Assembly (NCBI RefSeq): GCF_023630175.1
Contig: NZ_JALLIN010000034.1
Span: 1 to 64,000 of the forward strand
Source of the DNA: Streptomyces cellostaticus
GTDB taxonomy: Bacteria; Actinomycetota; Actinomycetes; Streptomycetales; Streptomycetaceae
DNA length: 64,000 bases
Direction: 5' to 3'
How positions within the stretch are numbered: position 1 is the first letter of the stretch; the number at the start of each line of letters is the position of its first letter. Shown piece by piece: positions 49,743-58,153 of the stretch. The notes under the pieces are model-generated. The model ran no database searches. It was not told the DNA's origin and saw nothing but the letters and a program-made list of their open reading frames with translations. Both the position numbers and the translations under genes were made by a program.

Positions 49743-49919
49743 TCAGGCGCCGGGCGCGCCCGAGTGGGACTTCTTCTCCATGGCCTCGCGGAACCGGGCG
49801 TATCCGTCCAGTTCGGGGCCGTCGCTGCGGACTCTCCGGGTCCGATTGGCCCAACTGCCCCAAAGTCCGGCCGCGACCGCGGCAACCAGCGGAATCAGCA
49901 ACCAGGCGAGCACCGCCAT
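49743..49919 (-). CDS. 58-residue single-pass membrane protein
   Basis: The protein starts MAVLAWLLIPLVAAVAAGLW, one hydrophobic helix, then WANRTRRVRS and a conserved-looking ELDGYARFREAMEKK amphipathic stretch. GGGAGGTCGG lies 6 bp before the ATG, an excellent ribosome-binding site. It probably forms a transcript with the PDZ protease gene downstream. No known function. Confidence 0.75.
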   Translation of the reverse strand: MAVLAWLLIPLVAAVAAGLWGSWANRTRRVRSDGPELDGYARFREAMEKKSHSGAPGA

Positions 49920-50047
49920 GCCGACCTCCCAACCCCATGAGCGTCCGCGACTGAGTGATCAGCAGATTAACCATCCGCACTGACAACGCTCGCGTGAGGG
50001 GGGTGGTTACGCAACCCGACAGGCCGGCGGCCCGGCGGTGCCCCCGG

Positions 50048-50509
<462 letters not shown>

Positions 50510-50644
50510 GCCCCCATCGTGCCGCACACCTCCGGCTTCCCGGAATACGACGTTCACCAGGTACGCGCGCGGGACGCCTTGGAGCCTCCTACAGGGCGAG
50601 CGGAGCACGGCCCCGCCCGAAGGTCCGCGCCAAAGCCCCCGGGC

Positions 50645-51802
50645 TCACCGCCGGCGGGCCTTGCGGGCCCGGCGCACCACGGCGGCGGCGCCCAGCAGCG
50701 CCACCGTCGCCCCCGCCGCGCCCGCGGCCGTGGCGTCCTTGCGTCCCAGCCGGCGTCCGGCGACGGTGTGCCGCCCGGAGACCTCCTCCAGCAGCTCCGC
50801 CAGCACCTCCTCGTTGGTCCAGCGGGGCCGCCACCCGGCGCCGTGCAGCCGGCTCCCGCTGACCACCCAGGGGTACATCGTGTACGCCAGGTCCCCCGCC
50901 GGGGACGGGGTGAGGCCGATCCGGTGCAGCCGGGCGGCGGCGCCCAGGGCGACCGCCGAGGGCAGTTCCATCCGCCGTATGCCGGTCAGCTCCTCGACCT
51001 CCTCCTGCTCCAGCCACCCGTCGCAGCCGACGGCGAGTTCCCCGTCGACCTTCTCCAGGACGGCGTACTCCAGGGCGGCGCACAGGTCCTCGACGTGGCA
51101 GAACTGCCAGGCGGGCCGCGACCCGGCGACCACGAGCAACCGGGGCGACTCGAAGTAGCGGGTGAGCGCGGTGTCGGTGCCTCCCACCAGCACCGCGGGC
51201 CGCACCACGGTCACGTTCAGCCCCGGATGCGCGCGGGGGGCGCGCCGCGCCAGCCGCTCGATCTCCAGCAGGTCCCCGACGCCGGTGGCCTCGGCCGTCG
51301 CCCGCAGCTCGGCGTCCTCCGACAGGGGGAGCTCGTTGTCCGGCAGCGCCCCGTAGACCATCGCGGAGGTGCACAGCACCACCCGGTGCACGCCGGCCGC
51401 CGCGGCGGCGGTCAGCACGGTCTGCGTCCCCCGGACGTTGTAGGCGGTGCGCGCCGCCGGGTCGGTCTCCAGGTCCAGGTCGAGCGCGAGGTGGACCACC
51501 ACGTCCGCGCCCCGCAGCTTGTCCGCGATCGCCGGGTCGCGGACGTCGAGGATGTGCCACTGCGCGGCGGCGCACTCGCCGCGCCGCTCGTCGATGGCGA
51601 TGACCTGCTTGATCTCCTCGGCGGCGGCGAGCCGCTCGGTGAGCATCGCGCCGATCCCGGCGGCCGCGCCGGTGACCGCGACGACGGGCCCGCGCACGGC
51701 GGACGTCCCGTCGGCGCGCAGCGCCGTGGTCGAGGGGCGGTCGGGCGACGGGCGGTCTGTATGGTTTCGCGCTGCGCGAACCTGCGGATCTGGGGAACTC
51801 AC
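50645..51802 (-). CDS. NAD-dependent epimerase/dehydratase (extended SDR) with C-terminal membrane anchor
   Basis: The Rossmann motif VAVTGAAAGIGAMLTERL follows a disordered ~35-residue start. DVVVHLALDLDLETDPAARTAYNVRGTQTVLTAAAAAGVHRVVLCTSAMVYG is typical extended-SDR sequence. The YxxxK lysine is not evident (VYGALPDN), so catalysis is doubtful. The last 25 residues (AGAAGATVALLGAAAVVRRARKARRR) form a hydrophobic helix and a basic tail, so the protein may be tail-anchored. GTG 51802 has GGAGA upstream. 385 residues. Confidence 0.83.
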   Translation of the reverse strand: MSSPDPQVRAARNHTDRPSPDRPSTTALRADGTSAVRGPVVAVTGAAAGIGAMLTERLAAAEEIKQVIAIDERRGECAAAQWHILDVRDPAIADKLRGADVVVHLALDLDLETDPAARTAYNVRGTQTVLTAAAAAGVHRVVLCTSAMVYGALPDNELPLSEDAELRATAEATGVGDLLEIERLARRAPRAHPGLNVTVVRPAVLVGGTDTALTRYFESPRLLVVAGSRPAWQFCHVEDLCAALEYAVLEKVDGELAVGCDGWLEQEEVEELTGIRRMELPSAVALGAAARLHRIGLTPSPAGDLAYTMYPWVVSGSRLHGAGWRPRWTNEEVLAELLEEVSGRHTVAGRRLGRKDATAAGAAGATVALLGAAAVVRRARKARRR

Positions 51803-51993
51803 CGGGCGTCTCCAGCGGTTGTCTTCGGTACGGGCGCGAGTGAGGCGCACGTACCAGGTGCATCCATCCTGCCGCAGGCTTTCCGTGGGCGAAGCACCGA
51901 GGCCCGATCGGGTCCGGGTGTCTACGCTGGGTGGTGACGTCGGGCAGCCGCGCCGCCGGAGAGAACCGGTGGCCTTACCAGCCGAGGAATCCC

Positions 51994-53430
51994 GTGAGTG
52001 ACACCCCATTCGGATTCGGCCTTCCGCCGGAGGAGCCGGAAGACGGCGACGAGGGCAAGAAGAAGGACCAGCAGAGCGGTGGTGAGCAGGGACCGGCCAA
52101 CCCGTTCGGCTTCGGGCTGCCCGGAGCCGGAGGCTTTGGCGGCCCCGGTGCCGACAACCCGCTCGCAGCGATGTTCGGATCCCTGAACCCCACCGACCTG
52201 GGAGCCGCCTTCCAGCAGCTCGGCCAGATGCTCTCGTACGAGGGCGGCCCGGTGAACTGGGACATGGCCAAGCAGATCGCCCGCCAGACGGTCTCCCAGG
52301 GCACCCCGGACGGCGTGAAGGACGCGAGCGTCGGCGCCGCCGATCGTTCCGCGGTCGAGGAGGCCGTCCGTCTGGCCGATCTGTGGCTGGACGACGCGAC
52401 GTCCCTGCCGTCGGGCGCGGGCTCGGCGGTGGCCTGGTCCCGCGCGGAGTGGGTCGAGGCGACCCTGCCCGCGTGGCAGGAGCTGGTCGATCCGGTGGCC
52501 GAGCGGGTCGGCGCGGCCATGGGCGACGTCCTGCCCGAGGAGATGCAGGCCATGGCGGGCCCGCTGATCGGCATGATGCGCTCGATGGGCGGCGCCATGT
52601 TCGGCACGCAGATCGGTCAGGCCGTGGGCGTTCTCGCGGGCGAGGTCGTCGGTTCCACCGACATCGGCCTGCCGCTGGGGCCGGCGGGCAGGGCCGCGCT
52701 GCTCCCGGTCAACGTGGAGGCGTTCGGCAAGGACCTCGGCGTGCCGCAGGAGGAGGTCCGGCTCTACCTGGCGCTGCGCGAGGCGGCTCATCAGCGCCTG
52801 TTCGCGCACGTGCCGTGGCTGCGCTCGCACCTGTTCGGCGCGGTCGACGGCTACGCCCGCGGCATCAAGGTCGACACGGCCAAGCTGGAGGACGTGGTCG
52901 GGCAGTTCGACCCGCAGAACCCCGAGCAGCTTCAGGACGCCCTGCAGCAGGGCATGTTCCAGCCGGAGGACACGCCCGAGCAGAAGGCGGCGCTGGCCCG
53001 CCTGGAGACGGCTCTGGCGCTCGTCGAGGGCTGGGTGGACGCGGTGGTGCACGCGGCCGCGAAACCGCGCCTGTCGTCCGCCGACGCCCTGCGCGAGACC
53101 CTGCGCCGCCGCCGGGCCACCGGCGGACCGGCGGAGCAGACGTTCGCCACGCTGATCGGCCTGGAGCTGCGCCCGCGCCGGCTGCGTGACGCCTCCCGGC
53201 TGTGGGCCTCGCTCACGGACGCGCGCGGTGTGGACGGCCGGGACGCCCTGTGGGCCCACCCGGACATGCTGCCGACCGCCACCGACCTGGACGACCCCGA
53301 CGGCTTCGTGCACCGCGAGCAGCTCGACTTCTCGGAGCTGGACAAGATGCTCGGCGAGGCGGCGGGCGGCGCCGGCGACAAGCCGAACCTGCGCAAGGAC
53401 GACGAGACCGAGGGCGACGGCACCGAGTGA
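51994..53430 (+). CDS. zinc-dependent metalloprotease-like protein (DUF2342/zincin family)
   Basis: The protein has 478 residues: a Gly/Pro-rich disordered start, then the DUF2342 domain with TQIGQAVGVLAGEVVGSTDIGLPL and LREAAHQRLFAHVPWLRSHL. The last is the family's degenerate HExxH-like helix (EAAHxRLF). The family was once named with coenzyme F420 biosynthesis, without proof. GTG 51994 follows GAGGAATCCC. The stop overlaps the Nudix gene start (GTGA). Confidence 0.87.
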   Translation: MSDTPFGFGLPPEEPEDGDEGKKKDQQSGGEQGPANPFGFGLPGAGGFGGPGADNPLAAMFGSLNPTDLGAAFQQLGQMLSYEGGPVNWDMAKQIARQTVSQGTPDGVKDASVGAADRSAVEEAVRLADLWLDDATSLPSGAGSAVAWSRAEWVEATLPAWQELVDPVAERVGAAMGDVLPEEMQAMAGPLIGMMRSMGGAMFGTQIGQAVGVLAGEVVGSTDIGLPLGPAGRAALLPVNVEAFGKDLGVPQEEVRLYLALREAAHQRLFAHVPWLRSHLFGAVDGYARGIKVDTAKLEDVVGQFDPQNPEQLQDALQQGMFQPEDTPEQKAALARLETALALVEGWVDAVVHAAAKPRLSSADALRETLRRRRATGGPAEQTFATLIGLELRPRRLRDASRLWASLTDARGVDGRDALWAHPDMLPTATDLDDPDGFVHREQLDFSELDKMLGEAAGGAGDKPNLRKDDETEGDGTE

Positions 53431-53948
53431 GCCTGTACGACGACGCGGTCCTCGTGCTCAAGGGGTACGAGGGCCAGGCGGAGCTGCGCCAGGCCTACCT
53501 GGACCATCTGGCGTCCCACCCGGACGGCATGTGGAAGGCGTGCGCGGCGGGGCACGTCACGGCCAGCGCGCTGGTGATCGACCCCGAGCGCGGCCGGGTG
53601 CTGCTGACCCTGCACCGGAAGCTGCGGATGTGGCTGCAGATGGGCGGCCACTGCGAGCCCGGCGACGCCACCCTGCGGGACGCCGCCCTGCGGGAGGCCA
53701 CGGAGGAGTCGGGGATCGCGGGACTGTCCCTGGTGCCCGGCGGTCCGGTCCGCCTGGACCGGCATCCGATCCCGCCGCCCTGCCACTGGCACCTCGACGT
53801 CCAGTACGCGGTGCTGGCTCCGCCCGGAGCCGTCCAGGAGATCAGCGACGAGTCACTGGACCTGCGCTGGTTCGGGTACGACGAGGTGGCCGACGTGGCC
53901 GACGGGTCCGTCGTGCGCCTGCTGGAGGCGACGCGCGCCAGACTCTGA
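53427..53948 (+). CDS. Nudix hydrolase
   Basis: The Nudix box GGHCEPGDATLRDAALREATEESGI matches Gx5Ex7REUxEExGU completely. 173 residues. The substrate is likely a nucleoside diphosphate derivative, unspecified. GTG 53427 overlaps the upstream metalloprotease stop by 4 bp, so translation is coupled. A 40-bp perfect palindrome follows the stop. Confidence 0.9.
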   Translation: MSLYDDAVLVLKGYEGQAELRQAYLDHLASHPDGMWKACAAGHVTASALVIDPERGRVLLTLHRKLRMWLQMGGHCEPGDATLRDAALREATEESGIAGLSLVPGGPVRLDRHPIPPPCHWHLDVQYAVLAPPGAVQEISDESLDLRWFGYDEVADVADGSVVRLLEATRARL

Positions 53949-53950
53949 AC

Positions 53951-53990
53951 GCGACGAGGGGTGACCGCCCGGGCGGTCACCCCTCGTCGC
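53951..53990. terminator. 40-bp perfect palindrome, bidirectional terminator
   Basis: A 20-bp arm (53951-53970) is followed immediately by its exact reverse complement (53971-53990). It lies 2 bp after the Nudix stop and 12 bp before the end of the convergent AIM24 gene, which fits a shared terminator. Confidence 0.75.
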
Positions 53991-54002
53991 GTCGCCCGCG
54001 GC

Positions 54003-54758
54003 TCAGGTCCAGACGTTCCCCTGGTTCTGGCCGCGCGCCCCCTGCTGCCCCATGCCGAACTGCGCGGCGAGGCCCTGCCCGATCTGCGCGTTCTGCGGCG
54101 GCAGCAGCTCGCTCGGCTGCACCAGCGCGAAGCCGGCGCCCATGAAGCTCAGCTCCCAGCCCTCTCCGGTACTGCCGCGCCGCCGCCAGACGCCGGAGGA
54201 GTGCGTCTGGGCCTGCATCTGCACGCGCAGCCCGGTGGACCAGGCGACGATCGCGTCGGCGTCGCAGTTGACGTACTTGTCGGGCGTGACCTGCATCAGC
54301 AGCGGCGCGCCCGAGGTCATCAGGGCGATCCTGCCGTGCCCGGTGATGTTGAGCTGGTACTTCCCCGAGCCGGAGATGCCGTACAGGCTGTCGACGGCGA
54401 TGATCTCGTGGTGCAGCGAGGAGTCCATGGCGAGGACGTAGGAGCTGTCGACGGTCAGACCGTCCGGCTCGACGTCCATGACGTGCACGTACTGGGCGAG
54501 GTTGGCGAGGTAGACGGTGCCCTGCCCGTGACAGCGCATCAGGTCCAGCCCCTCGCCGGTGTACCTGCGCGCGTGTGTCTGGCCGTGGGTGCGGTACTCG
54601 GCGTCGAACTCGACCAGGCCCTGGTAGGCGACCATGGATCCCTTGCGGGCCAGGAGGTCGTCGTGGCCGTCCAGGGCGACGCGGAGCATCTGCTTGTTCT
54701 GCAGGCTCCAGCGCTCCTGGGACTGCTGGTCGTTGTGGGCGAAAAGCGGGCTCTGCAT
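54003..54758 (-). CDS. AIM24 family protein (A)
   Basis: This 251-residue protein has the AIM24/TRAP-like beta-barrel repeats: MLRVALDGHDDLLARKGSMVAYQGLVEFD, GEGLDLMRCHGQGTVYLANLAQYVHVM, LDGLTVDSSYVLAMDSSL-type strands and SGSGKYQLNITGHGRIALMTSG. Such proteins form trimers; in mitochondria AIM24 affects inner-membrane organisation, and the bacterial role is unknown. It is the last of three genes with AIM24 domains in one operon. Confidence 0.87.
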   Translation of the reverse strand: MQSPLFAHNDQQSQERWSLQNKQMLRVALDGHDDLLARKGSMVAYQGLVEFDAEYRTHGQTHARRYTGEGLDLMRCHGQGTVYLANLAQYVHVMDVEPDGLTVDSSYVLAMDSSLHHEIIAVDSLYGISGSGKYQLNITGHGRIALMTSGAPLLMQVTPDKYVNCDADAIVAWSTGLRVQMQAQTHSSGVWRRRGSTGEGWELSFMGAGFALVQPSELLPPQNAQIGQGLAAQFGMGQQGARGQNQGNVWT

Positions 54759-54775
54759 GATGTTCTGACTCCCCC

Positions 54776-55456
54776 TCAGCCCCGGAACCGAAGGCGGTCG
54801 GTGCTGTCCTCGCTGGGCTGGACCACGACGATGCCCTGGCCGGAGAAGGCCATCTGGTAGGCCTCACCACTGCCCCGGCCGATCAGCGACTGCGCCTTGA
54901 AGCTGCGCTTCCCCTTCACCTTCAGGTTCGGGGACCAGGCGACCAGCGCGTCCGGGTCGACGTACGTCTCGTCCTCGCCGCCGCCGCAGTCGACGACGAT
55001 CGGCTTGCCCCGGGAGGTCAGCGCGACCCAGCCCTGCCCGGAGATCCTGGTGTTCCACAGGCCCTGTCCGGCGAACTTGGCGAGCCCCTTGACCCGCTCC
55101 ACACCCCAGCTCAGGTGGGCGTCGAAGGCGAGCAGGTTGGTGGCGTTGACCGAGATGCCGTCGCCGTTGAGGTTGATGACGACGACGTCGGCGCCGTAGT
55201 CGGCGAGGTAGAGCAGTCCGTCGCCGGAGCACTTCATCAGGGGGGCGCCCTCACCGGTCAGCCAGTCGCGGGCGACCTGGCGGACGGCCGGCGGGTTGGG
55301 CTCGTACTGGACGAAGCCCTCGTAGGCGACCATCGACCCCACGCGCGCGAGGAGGTCGCTGCCGGTCTGCATGGCGACCTTCAGCATGTGGTTGCCGTGG
55401 TTCTCCATGCGGGCGTTGACGGGTGCGGGGGCGTAGCCCGCGAGCGGCTGGTTCAT
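54776..55456 (-). CDS. AIM24 family protein (B)
   Basis: The 226-residue paralogue has the same order of motifs (MLKVAMQTGSDLLARVGSMVAYEGFVQYE, GEGAPLMKCSGDGLLYLADYGADVVVINL, FAGQGLWNTRISGQGWVALTSRG). GGGAG is 7 bp before the ATG. It starts 11 bp after the TerD-AIM24 gene and ends 17 bp before AIM24 (A), so all three are co-transcribed. Confidence 0.88.
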   Translation of the reverse strand: MNQPLAGYAPAPVNARMENHGNHMLKVAMQTGSDLLARVGSMVAYEGFVQYEPNPPAVRQVARDWLTGEGAPLMKCSGDGLLYLADYGADVVVINLNGDGISVNATNLLAFDAHLSWGVERVKGLAKFAGQGLWNTRISGQGWVALTSRGKPIVVDCGGGEDETYVDPDALVAWSPNLKVKGKRSFKAQSLIGRGSGEAYQMAFSGQGIVVVQPSEDSTDRLRFRG

Positions 55457-55467
55457 GACGGGCTCCC

Positions 55468-57117
55468 TCAGACCTCGTACGGCTGGACGACGATGAAGTT
55501 GCCGGGAGCGCCCCGGAACTGCAGGTTGACGCTCTCGCCGGTGTCGCCCGGGTAGGCGTTGCGGCGCATCCTGACCTGGCTGGAGACGATCACCTGGGAG
55601 GCGGCCGACCAGGCGACGACCGCGTGGCAGTCGGCGAACGTCGTCGGTGTCACCGGCAGCACCACCGGGGTTCCGTGCGTCTTGACGACGATCGTGCCGG
55701 TGCCCTGGAACTGCATCGTGAACAGCGCGCCGCCGGGAATGCCGTGCCCCTCGACGCGCCGGACCTCGTAGGTGAGGCTCTCGTCGAAGGCGAGGACGTT
55801 CTCCGCCGAGACGCAGATCGCGTCGCCCTGGAGCTCGACGGGGTGCACGTGGCTGGAGTTCTCGGCGAAGAAGACCTGGCCCTGGCCGGTGCAGCGCATC
55901 AGCTGCATCTCCTGGCCGGTCGTGTTGCCCACGATCCGCCCGGCGAACCCGGCGCCCTTGTAGCTGAAGTCGACCTTGCCCTGGTAGAGCACCATGCTGC
56001 CCTGCCGGGCCAGCACGGGCTGGCCGCCGATGCCGAGGTCGACGCGGATGAGCTTGGAGTTCTGCGGCGTCCAGCGCTGCCCGGTCGGCGTCTCCTTGAA
56101 CTGCTGCAGCGCGGCCGTCACACCGGCGCCGCCCTGGGGGGCGCCCTGGGGGACGCCGTAACCGGCGGCCTGCTGGCCGGGGACCTGGCCGTACGGCGGC
56201 TGCTGGCCGTAGCCCGGGGGCATCGGGGGGCCGGACTGCCCGCCGTGGGAGGGCTGCTGGCCGTAGCCCGGAGGCATCGGGGCGCTGGGCGGGCCGCCGT
56301 AGGGCGGTTGCGGGGGCTGGCCGTAGGGCGCGGGAGCCGGGGCCGGGGGCGGGACGGTGCCGCCGCCGGGCGGCGTCAGGGGCGCGATGACCGTCGGCGC
56401 GCCGTGCACGTTCGGGGCGGACGCCGGGGCCGGGGGCGGGGGCGGGGTGAAGCCCTGCGGGGCCGGCGTGGGCGCGGGAGACGGGGCGGCGGGAGCCGCG
56501 AACACGGGCGGGGCTGCGGCCTGTGCGGGCGGGGCGAAGCCGGGAGCGGCCGTGGACTGCGGCTGCTGCGGGGCGGCCGGCGCCTCCTCCTCGACCACCT
56601 CGCCGCCGAAGTTCTTCAGCAGCGCCTCCAGTCCGCCGTCGAAGCCCTGCCCGACCGCGGCGAACCGCCAGACGTCCTTGAAGTAGAAGTCGCCGAGCAT
56701 GACGGCCCGCTCGGTGGAGAACTCCGAGCCGTCGAAGGAGTACCGCGCGACCTCCTCGCCGCCGGCCACGATGCGCAGGTATCCGGGGCCGATCTGCGAC
56801 ATCTGCCCGGCGCCGTCGACGGTCGCCGTGAAGGACAGCTTCCGGATGCCCGCGGGGACGCGGTCCAGCGTGACCCGGAACGACTCCGTGTCACCGGCCT
56901 GGCCGCCCAGCATCTGGACGGACTCCTCCGGGGACTTCGGCTGGTTGAAGAAGATGAAGTACCGGTCGTCGGAGAGGCGCTCGTCGGCGTCCAGGCCGAA
57001 GCAGCTGATGTCGAAGTCCAGTCCGGGGGCGGAGACCTGCACGCCTACGTACAGATCGGTGCCCGCCGTCAGGTCACTGATCCTGGCCTTGTGGCCGCGT
57101 TGGAATTCCCTGGCCAT
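55468..57117 (-). CDS. TerD-AIM24 fusion protein
   Basis: The 549-residue protein has three parts. Residues 1-175 form a TerD domain (DISCFGLDADERLSDDRYFIFFNQ, the Ca-binding loop; DFYFKDVWRFAAVGQGFDGGL). Residues 180-325 are a Pro/Gly/Ala/Gln-rich linker with repeated PPGYGQQP units. Residues 330-549 form an AIM24 domain (LIRVDLGIGGQPVLARQGSMVLYQGKVDF). TerD proteins bind calcium and belong to tellurite/phage-resistance and envelope-stress systems. The fusion joins a Ca sensor to the AIM24 proteins encoded next, suggesting a shared complex. First gene of the operon. Confidence 0.9.
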   Translation of the reverse strand: MAREFQRGHKARISDLTAGTDLYVGVQVSAPGLDFDISCFGLDADERLSDDRYFIFFNQPKSPEESVQMLGGQAGDTESFRVTLDRVPAGIRKLSFTATVDGAGQMSQIGPGYLRIVAGGEEVARYSFDGSEFSTERAVMLGDFYFKDVWRFAAVGQGFDGGLEALLKNFGGEVVEEEAPAAPQQPQSTAAPGFAPPAQAAAPPVFAAPAAPSPAPTPAPQGFTPPPPPAPASAPNVHGAPTVIAPLTPPGGGTVPPPAPAPAPYGQPPQPPYGGPPSAPMPPGYGQQPSHGGQSGPPMPPGYGQQPPYGQVPGQQAAGYGVPQGAPQGGAGVTAALQQFKETPTGQRWTPQNSKLIRVDLGIGGQPVLARQGSMVLYQGKVDFSYKGAGFAGRIVGNTTGQEMQLMRCTGQGQVFFAENSSHVHPVELQGDAICVSAENVLAFDESLTYEVRRVEGHGIPGGALFTMQFQGTGTIVVKTHGTPVVLPVTPTTFADCHAVVAWSAASQVIVSSQVRMRRNAYPGDTGESVNLQFRGAPGNFIVVQPYEV

Positions 57118-57253
57118 GCGCTACGACCGTCCCCCATCCCGAAAGCGAGTGCGTCGCGACAGGCTAACCGCAAATTTCGGCAAAGGGTGCGGCGGGTGCG
57201 AGTCGGTACACACCCGGTACAGAACCGGCCGCGCGCCCCGCCCGCCGGTCCGG

Positions 57254-57853
57254 TCACTCGTCGCGGGCGCCGGGCACGTGCGGCAGCCGCTCGGCCGCCA
57301 CCACCCCTTCGAGGTAGCCGCGGGCCCGCTCGGTGCGCGGGTAGGACTCCAGCAGCCGCCAGAAGCCGGCGCCGTGACCGGGCACCAGCAGGTGCGCCAG
57401 CTCATGGCACAGGACGTAGTCGATGACGTACTCCGGCATCCCCTGCAGCCGGTGCGAGAGGCGGATGCTGCCCTCGGCCGGGGTGCAAGAGCCCCATCGG
57501 GTGTTCTGGTTGGTGACCCAGCGCACGGACGCGGGACGGGCCCGGCCCTCGAAGTACTGGGCCGACAGCCGCTCGGCGCGCTCGGTCAGCTCGGCGTCGC
57601 CCAGCACCCGTCTGCTCTCCTGGGCGGCGAGCTTGTCGAGCATGAGGTTCACCCAGCGCTGCTCCTCCGCCTCGGACATCCGGGCGGGGATCAGCACGAC
57701 GGTGCGATCGCCCTCGCGGTACGCGGAGACCGTCCGGCGGCGCCGGGTACTCCTGCGGACCTCGATCGCGCTCGCCCCCGAGCCGCTCGGCGGCTGGCTC
57801 GTCGTCGTGCTGCGCTGTGGTTTTCCGGCGCGGTACAGGGGGTCGGCGGGCAC
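57254..57853 (-). CDS. YgjP-type (DUF45) metallopeptidase
   Basis: The protein has 199 residues. WVTNQNTRWGSCTPAEGSIRLSHRLQGMPEYVIDYVLCHELAHLLVPGHGAGFW carries HELAH (150-154) and a third zinc ligand His at 160, the M48-like YgjP/WLM layout. The first 40 residues are basic and disordered. Cytosolic; substrate unknown. It lies 136 bp from the TerD-AIM24 gene on the same strand. Confidence 0.87.
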   Translation of the reverse strand: MPADPLYRAGKPQRSTTTSQPPSGSGASAIEVRRSTRRRRTVSAYREGDRTVVLIPARMSEAEEQRWVNLMLDKLAAQESRRVLGDAELTERAERLSAQYFEGRARPASVRWVTNQNTRWGSCTPAEGSIRLSHRLQGMPEYVIDYVLCHELAHLLVPGHGAGFWRLLESYPRTERARGYLEGVVAAERLPHVPGARDE

Positions 57854-58153
57854 GCCCCGACGTTACCCGCTGGGGCGGGCCGAAGTCCCGGCTCCGGGGC
57901 GCCCGTGTAGCGGCGCCCCACCATGTGTTTGATTTGTACGACCGATATGCCCGAAGTGGTGCCGCCGATTGGTATGACGAACACCCCCAGCCTGTGGACA
58001 ACTTCGGGCACCCCCGCGGCACGGACCGGCATGCTGGCGGAGGTCGGCGGAGCGTGACCGGCTCCACCGGCCCACGGGCACCGGCGACCCGGTCGCGGGG
58101 CGTTTGCATACCCAGGGGACAATTCAGGAGAATGCGACGGACACGGGGGTGTC
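57854..58153. other. 300-bp divergent intergenic region
   Basis: This lies between the YgjP and ThiF-like genes. It is relatively AT-rich at 57925-57985 (TTTGATTTGTACGACCGATA), where promoters are likely. No gene, clear operator or RNA motif is visible to me. Confidence 0.4.

Noticed and set aside
56100..56580. Repetitive Pro/Gly coding stretch as a tandem repeat or CRISPR-like array
   Set aside because: It is in frame and encodes the PPGYGQQP linker of the TerD-AIM24 fusion; repeat units vary and have no spacers.
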